A stretch of DNA of 24,904 nucleotides from Labilithrix sp. (lineage in GTDB: Bacteria; Myxococcota; Polyangia; Polyangiales; Polyangiaceae): contig JAQBQL010000199.1 in the NCBI GenBank assembly GCA_028287035.1, forward strand, positions 1 to 24,904. Reading direction: 5' to 3'. Positions 20,814 to 24,904 of this stretch are shown here, piece by piece. The translations under genes and the position numbers were made by a program. Position 1 is the first letter of the stretch; each line of letters opens with the position of its first letter. The notes beneath the pieces are model-generated. The model did not search any database, was not told where the DNA came from, and saw nothing but the letters and a program-made list of their open reading frames with translations.

Positions 20814-22469
20814 GTGATCAAGGACCTCTGGTACAAGAACGCGGTCATCTACTGCCTGCACGTCGGCACGTTCATGGACTCGAACGGCGACGGCATCGGC
20901 GACTTCGAGGGCCTCACGCGCCGCCTCGACTACCTCGCCGGCCTCGGCGTGAGCTGCCTCTGGCTCATGCCCTTCCAGCCTTCGCCCCGACGCGACGACG
21001 GATACGACATCACCGACTACTTCGATGTCGATCCCCGTTACGGCACGCTGGGTGACTTCGTCCAGTTCACGCACGAGGCGAAGCAGCGCGGGATCCGCGT
21101 GATGATCGACCTCGTCGTGAACCACACGTCGGACAAGCACCCCTGGTTCCGGGCTGCGCGCGCCGACCGCAATTCGAAGTATCGCGATTACTATCTCTGG
21201 TCCGACAAGCGCCCCAAGGAGTGGAACAAGGGAATGGTCTTCCCGGGCGTCCAGAAGTCCACCTGGACCCGCGACGAGCGCGCCGGAGCGTACTACTTCC
21301 ACCGCTTCTACGATTTCCAGCCGGACCTCAACACGTCGAATCCCGCCGTCCAGGAGGAGATCCGGAAGGTGGTCGGCTTCTGGATCCAGCTCGGCGTCGC
21401 CGGGTTCCGCATGGACGCGATGCCCTTCGTCATCGAGACCAAGGGTGCCGGCAAGAAGCACCACGAGCAATACGAGATGCTCCGTTCGATGCGCGAGTTC
21501 CTGCAGTGGCGCCTCGCCGACTCGGTCATCCTCGCCGAGGCGAACGTCGAGCCCGACGTGAACATGCAGTACTTCGGCGACGACGGCGATCGCCTGCAGA
21601 TGATGTTCAACTTCCACGTCAACCAGCACCTCTTCTACGCGATGGCCTCCGGCGACGCGCGGCCGCTCGCGAAGGCGCTCGAGCAGACGCGTGGCCGTCC
21701 CGCGACCGCCCAGTGGGCCCACTTCCTCAGGAACCACGACGAGATCGACCTCGGACGCCTCACCGAGGAACAGCGCCAGACGGTCTTCGCCAGGATGGGC
21801 CCCAAGAAGTCGATGCAGCTCTACGATCGCGGCATCCGGCGGCGGCTCGCGCCCATGCTCGACGGCGACCGGCGGCGAATCGAGCTCGCGTACAGCCTTC
21901 TCTTCACGCTCCCCGGTACGCCGGTCATGCGGTATGGCGACGAGCTCGGCATGGGCGACGACCTGCGGCTCCGCGAACGCGACGCGGTGCGCACCCCCAT
22001 GCAGTGGTCGACGGAGGAGCACGCCGGATTCTCACGCGGCAAAAAGCTCGAGCTGCCCGTCATCGACAAGGGCCCCTACGGTTACCCGACGATCAACGCC
22101 GCCGACCAGCGGCGCGACCCCGGCTCCCTCCTGAACTGGACCGAGCGCATCATCCGCATGCGCAAGGAGGTGCCCGAGATCGGCTGGGGCGACTTCGAGG
22201 TCGTCGAGACCGGGCACCCCGGAGTGCTCGCCCTCCGCTACCGGTGGCGCAACAACTCGGTGCTCATGCTGCACAACCTGACCGGCGACGCCCTCGAGGT
22301 CCACCTGCGGCTCGGAGACGAGCCGGGTCGTCGCCTCGTGAACCTGCTCACCGACCAGCACAGCAACGCGGATCGCCGCGGTCGCCATTCCATCGTGATG
22401 GCCCCGTACGGCTACCACTGGTACCGCGTGGGCGGCCTCGGGTACGTCCTCGACCGAACGCCGTTCTGA
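20814..22469 (+). CDS. treS: Trehalose synthase-like GH13 enzyme
   Basis: This 551-residue alpha-amylase-family enzyme follows the TreS pattern: LWYKNAVIYCLHVGTFMDSNGDGIGDFEGL at the start (motif region 5-34), DLVVNHTSDKHPWF, GFRMDAMPF with nucleophile Asp201, LAEANVEP with acid/base Glu242 and FLRNHDE with Asp309. The later RTPMQWS and TINAADQRRDPGSLLNW also fit. TreS interconverts maltose and trehalose; an alpha-glucosidase role cannot be excluded. It lacks the fused maltokinase domain found in some homologues, and no glgE/glgB/mak genes are nearby. GTG 20814 has GGAG very close upstream (2-base spacer). It stands alone, convergent with the small secreted protein gene. Confidence 0.88.
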   Translation: MIKDLWYKNAVIYCLHVGTFMDSNGDGIGDFEGLTRRLDYLAGLGVSCLWLMPFQPSPRRDDGYDITDYFDVDPRYGTLGDFVQFTHEAKQRGIRVMIDLVVNHTSDKHPWFRAARADRNSKYRDYYLWSDKRPKEWNKGMVFPGVQKSTWTRDERAGAYYFHRFYDFQPDLNTSNPAVQEEIRKVVGFWIQLGVAGFRMDAMPFVIETKGAGKKHHEQYEMLRSMREFLQWRLADSVILAEANVEPDVNMQYFGDDGDRLQMMFNFHVNQHLFYAMASGDARPLAKALEQTRGRPATAQWAHFLRNHDEIDLGRLTEEQRQTVFARMGPKKSMQLYDRGIRRRLAPMLDGDRRRIELAYSLLFTLPGTPVMRYGDELGMGDDLRLRERDAVRTPMQWSTEEHAGFSRGKKLELPVIDKGPYGYPTINAADQRRDPGSLLNWTERIIRMRKEVPEIGWGDFEVVETGHPGVLALRYRWRNNSVLMLHNLTGDALEVHLRLGDEPGRRLVNLLTDQHSNADRRGRHSIVMAPYGYHWYRVGGLGYVLDRTPF

Positions 22470-22474
22470 ACCGC

Positions 22475-22792
22475 TCAACGGCCACGGCCGGAGTCCAGCG
22501 CGGCGCGCACCGCCGCTCCGGCACACGCGCCACGTACCGGCTCGGCCGCGTCGCCGAACAGGGCCACTGGGCCTCGCTCGGTCACGGCCAGTACCTGGTC
22601 GGGCGGCGTCACGAACCGCCGGCCGGTGACGCGGTCCAGCACGGTGACCCCGCGGTCCCGCACCTCGAGACGCATCGCTCCGCGCTCGAGCACGAGCGGC
22701 GTTCCGCCGTCGCACGCGGGGCCCTGCCACACGGGCTCGGCCCCGTAGATCATCGACATCCCGGCAGCGAGGAAGGGAACGAGAATTCGCAT
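22475..22792 (-). CDS. Small secreted protein, unknown
   Basis: This 105-residue protein has a short signal peptide (RILVPFLAAGMSMIYGA, cleavage near 18). The mature part has two cysteines (ACDGG and GACAG) and a compact beta-rich segment: PLVLERGAMRLEVRDRGVTVLDRVTGRRF. The composition is protein-like and the end is Ala/Arg-rich. No family is recognised. ATG 22792 begins just before the palindrome CGTACGTACG. It is divergent from the LysR gene and, by the usual LysR logic, may be its target. Confidence 0.65.
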   Translation of the reverse strand: MRILVPFLAAGMSMIYGAEPVWQGPACDGGTPLVLERGAMRLEVRDRGVTVLDRVTGRRFVTPPDQVLAVTERGPVALFGDAAEPVRGACAGAAVRAALDSGRGR

Positions 22793-22796
22793 ACCC

Positions 22797-22806
22797 CGTA
22801 CGTACG
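22797..22806. promoter_or_regulatory. 10-bp palindrome upstream of small secreted protein
   Basis: CGTACGTACG is a perfect palindrome located 5 bases upstream of the ATG at 22792. Together with the palindromic cluster at 22850-22867 it brackets the divergent promoter region, which fits a LysR-controlled pair. Function is inferred only from position. Confidence 0.35.
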
Positions 22807-22825
22807 ACGCGCCGCTGCCGCGCAC

Positions 22826-22867
22826 CAATGCACAAGCAGCGCCCCAGCCATGCAACAATGCATGCAT
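22826..22867. promoter_or_regulatory. Candidate LysR operator: repeats and palindromes
   Basis: CAATGCA occurs twice, at 22826-22832 and 22856-22862, starts 30 bases apart (about three helical turns). The second copy lies in ATGCA-ACAA-TGCAT (22850-22863), a perfect inverted repeat, and overlaps the palindrome ATGCATGCAT (22858-22867), which runs into the LysR start codon. This is a good candidate for autoregulation, but no T-N11-A site was proven. Confidence 0.45.
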
Positions 22868-23792
22868 GATCGAATGGGACGACCTCCGCATCTTCCTCGC
22901 GATCCATCGCAAGGGGCAGCTCACGGCCGCCGCCCGGACGCTCGGCGCGGACCAGTCGACGGTCGGGCGGCGCCTCTCGGCACTCGAGTCGAAGCTCGGG
23001 GCGAAGCTCTTCTTCCGCACACGCGACGGGCTCACGCCGACGGTCGTCGCGGAACGGCTCGTCCCCCGCGCCGAGCGGATGGAGGAGGAGGCGTTCGCCA
23101 TCTCGCGCGAGAACGCGGGCGAGGAGGAGCGCATCCGCGGGCTCGTCCGCCTCACCGCACCGGACGGCTTCAGCGCCAAGGTTCTCGCTCCCATCGCTGC
23201 GCGCTTCGCGAAGCAGAACCCGGAGGTCGACGTCGAGATGCTCGCCGGCAATCGCATCTTCAGCCTCGCCAAGCAGGAGGCGGACCTCGCCTTCCGCGTC
23301 GGGTCGCGCCCGCGCGAGGCTGGCCTCGTCGTGCGGAAGGTCGCGGAGTACGGGCTCGGTCTCTACGCCGCGCGCTCGTACGTCGAGCAGCGCGGCATGC
23401 CGAAGCCCGATTACGCAGGGCACGACGTGGTGGCCTTCGACGCGAGCAGTCGCGTCTTTTCGGACGTGCGCTGGCTCAACGAGCACGCCAGGGGGGCTCG
23501 CGTCGCCTTCCGTGCGAGCAACGACTGGGTCGCCACCGCGGCGATGCGCGAGGGGCTCGGGTTCGGGCTCCTCCCCACGTTCATCGCCCGGGACGAGGAC
23601 TTCGTCGAGGTCCGCGCGCCGGGCGACACGCTGACCATGACGGTGTGGCTCGCGCTCCACAAGGATCTCCGCCACACGGCGCGGGTGAGGGCGTGTGCGG
23701 ATTTCGTCGCCGCTGCCCTCACCGCGCAGGCCGCCGAGCTCGCGGGCGCCCGCCGCCGAAAACCCGCCGGCGCTCGCGAGATGGTACGATGA
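22866..23792 (+). CDS. LysR-family transcriptional regulator
   Basis: This 308-residue protein has an N-terminal winged helix (residues 1-60) with DDLRIFLAIHRKGQLTAAAR, DQSTVGRRLSALESKLG and LFFRTRDGLTPT, and a C-terminal substrate-binding domain (about 90-290) with VRLTAPDGFSAKVLAPIAARF and LAFRVGS. It resembles LysR proteins that control small regulons around oxidative or aromatic metabolism, but the effector is unknown. ATG 22866 is the only good start. The small secreted protein is divergent, and the shared gap contains palindromes. Its stop overlaps the kinase start (ATGA), so the two are probably co-translated, an unusual partnership. Confidence 0.93.
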   Translation: MIEWDDLRIFLAIHRKGQLTAAARTLGADQSTVGRRLSALESKLGAKLFFRTRDGLTPTVVAERLVPRAERMEEEAFAISRENAGEEERIRGLVRLTAPDGFSAKVLAPIAARFAKQNPEVDVEMLAGNRIFSLAKQEADLAFRVGSRPREAGLVVRKVAEYGLGLYAARSYVEQRGMPKPDYAGHDVVAFDASSRVFSDVRWLNEHARGARVAFRASNDWVATAAMREGLGFGLLPTFIARDEDFVEVRAPGDTLTMTVWLALHKDLRHTARVRACADFVAAALTAQAAELAGARRRKPAGAREMVR

Positions 23793-24904
23793 CTCACGTG
23801 CCCGTCCTCGACGACGTCTCGCCTCCCTCGCGGGGCGCCACCGCGCCGCTGGGTCTGGGTGAGGTCCTCGCCGGCAAGTACCGCGTCGAGTCGCTCATCG
23901 GCGCAGGCGGCATGGGGTACGTCTTGCTCGCGACGCACATCGAGCTCGAGCAGCAGGTCGCCGTGAAGCTGATGCGCGAGGAGGCGTTGAAGGACGCCGA
24001 GGCGCGCGCCCGTTTCGCGCGTGAGGCGAAGGTCGTCGTCCGGCTGCGCGGCGAGCACGTCGCCCGCGTCACCGACGTCGGCACGCTGGAGAGCGGCGCC
24101 CCGTACCTCGTCATGGAGTACCTCCGCGGCAGCGACCTCGGGGCGGTCCTCGCGGAACGCGGACGCTTCGCCGTCGACGAGGCGGTCGCCTACCTGCTCC
24201 AGATCTGCGAGGGCGTCGCCGAGGCGCACGCCGCGGGCATCGTTCATCGGGACCTCAAGCCGCGCAACGTGTTCGTGACGAGCACGGTCGATGGCCGCCC
24301 GCTCCTCAAGGTGCTCGACTTCGGCATCTCCAAGCTGCTGCCCGCGCCCGGCTCGACGATGGACCTGTCGCTCACGAGCACCACCGACGTCATGGGCTCG
24401 CCGAGCTACATGGCGCCCGAGCAGCTGCGGTCGGCGCGCGACGCCGACGAGCGCTCCGACCTCTGGTCGCTCGGCGTCATGCTCTACGAGACGATCACCG
24501 GACAGCTGCCGTGGGAGGCCTCGTCGCTCAGCGAGCTCGGCGCGATGGTCCTGCGCGACCCGCTCGTGCCGATGAGCGCGCGCTGCGCCGGGGTCCCGCG
24601 CGAGCTCGACGCGGTGGTGGCGCGCTGCCTCGAGAAGGACCGGCAGCGACGGTACGGCAGCGTCGCCGAGCTCGCAGAGGCGCTCGAGCCGTTCGCGCGC
24701 GGGCTCGCGGCGGGATCGGCGTCACGCATCGCGAGCGTCATGCGAACGTCGCGGGTCTCGCAGATCACGCAGCCACTCGGAGGGGCCTCGGCGCCGCCGC
24801 CCTCCTCGGAACAGGCGCGCGCGCGCGTGTTCGGAACCGGCGGCACGTCGGTCTCGTGGGGAGAGACCGAGCCCGACCTGCCGCGCGTGCCCGGCCGCGC
24901 GCCC
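23789..24904 (+). CDS. Ser/Thr protein kinase (Hanks type), 3' partial
   Basis: The first 372 codons are in view and the frame runs off the window. The kinase domain covers about 31-300: glycine loop GAGGMGYV (38-45), VAVK with Lys60, HRDLKPRN (153-160, Asp155), DFG 177-179 and GSPSYMAPEQ. All catalytic residues are present. After the domain comes a Ser/Ala/Pro-rich linker; no membrane helix appears before the window ends, so whether it has one is unknown. ATG 23789 overlaps the LysR stop as ATGA; a GTG at 23798 is in frame and could also serve. It is distinct in sequence from the kinase at 5.4 kb, so this is not a local duplication. Confidence 0.93.
   Translation, partial: MTHVPVLDDVSPPSRGATAPLGLGEVLAGKYRVESLIGAGGMGYVLLATHIELEQQVAVKLMREEALKDAEARARFAREAKVVVRLRGEHVARVTDVGTLESGAPYLVMEYLRGSDLGAVLAERGRFAVDEAVAYLLQICEGVAEAHAAGIVHRDLKPRNVFVTSTVDGRPLLKVLDFGISKLLPAPGSTMDLSLTSTTDVMGSPSYMAPEQLRSARDADERSDLWSLGVMLYETITGQLPWEASSLSELGAMVLRDPLVPMSARCAGVPRELDAVVARCLEKDRQRRYGSVAELAEALEPFARGLAAGSASRIASVMRTSRVSQITQPLGGASAPPPSSEQARARVFGTGGTSVSWGETEPDLPRVPGRAP

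Noticed and set aside
5430..24904. The two Ser/Thr kinases as a local duplication
   Set aside because: Their motifs and flanks differ and they lie 18 kb apart, with one having a transmembrane tail; they are ordinary members of a large family.

Overview
The window is a 24.9 kb piece of a very GC-rich bacterial chromosome that most resembles the myxobacteria (Myxococcota, probably Polyangiales). The clues are two Hanks-type Ser/Thr kinases, a Cys-rich repeat lipoprotein with a SUMF1/FGE fold, a PEGA/TPR envelope protein, several DVYAVG-type propeller and short lipoproteins, and frequent GTG starts. This placement is an inference from gene content, not a phylogeny. No insertion sequence, CRISPR array, rRNA or phage gene was seen.

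Layout. 1-5.0 kb (+): the 3' part of an EtfD/FadF-like iron-sulfur oxidoreductase, yacG, an outer-membrane barrel-like protein, a standalone LigD/LigC-type ATP-dependent DNA ligase and a PrsW-family membrane protease. 5.0-5.4 kb: rpsT with its own promoter and a terminator-shaped hairpin in its leader. 5.4-8.6 kb: a transmembrane Ser/Thr kinase overlapping a TPR/PEGA envelope protein, a likely cross-envelope signalling pair. 8.6-10.4 kb (-): a lipoprotein with five six-cysteine repeats and a probably non-catalytic FGE fold.

10.5-12.2 kb: tRNA-Glu(UUC), followed by a strong inverted repeat, a gene-poor stretch, one lower-GC zinc-ribbon/transmembrane/coiled-coil gene and a possible 60-codon gene. 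This is the most accessory-looking part of the window.

12.2-14.5 kb (-): a DsbA-like protein with a CPHT active site, a DUF3634-like membrane protein and a membrane-embedded M28 peptidase. 14.6-17.0 kb: an E2-acyltransferase-like protein, divergent from the peptidase across a large inverted repeat, then a cupin and two coupled unknown proteins. 17.0-18.3 kb: two divergent lipoproteins. 18.4-20.7 kb: a MarR regulator divergent from an overlapping FAH hydrolase / zeta-GST isomerase pair, which looks like the end of a gentisate- or homogentisate-type ring-cleavage route. 20.8-22.5 kb: a trehalose-synthase-like GH13 enzyme. 22.5-24.9 kb: a small secreted protein divergent from a LysR regulator across palindromes, and a second Ser/Thr kinase that overlaps the LysR gene and runs off the window.

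Most of the window is ordinary chromosome. The observations most worth a second look are the rpsT leader hairpin, the kinase-PEGA pair, the tRNA-Glu flank with its foreign-looking gene, the inverted repeat at 14.56-14.62 kb, the palindromes at the LysR promoter, and several enzyme families with altered active-site residues (PrsW, DsbA, E2, FGE). I did not find a clear, complete new defence or biosynthetic system.
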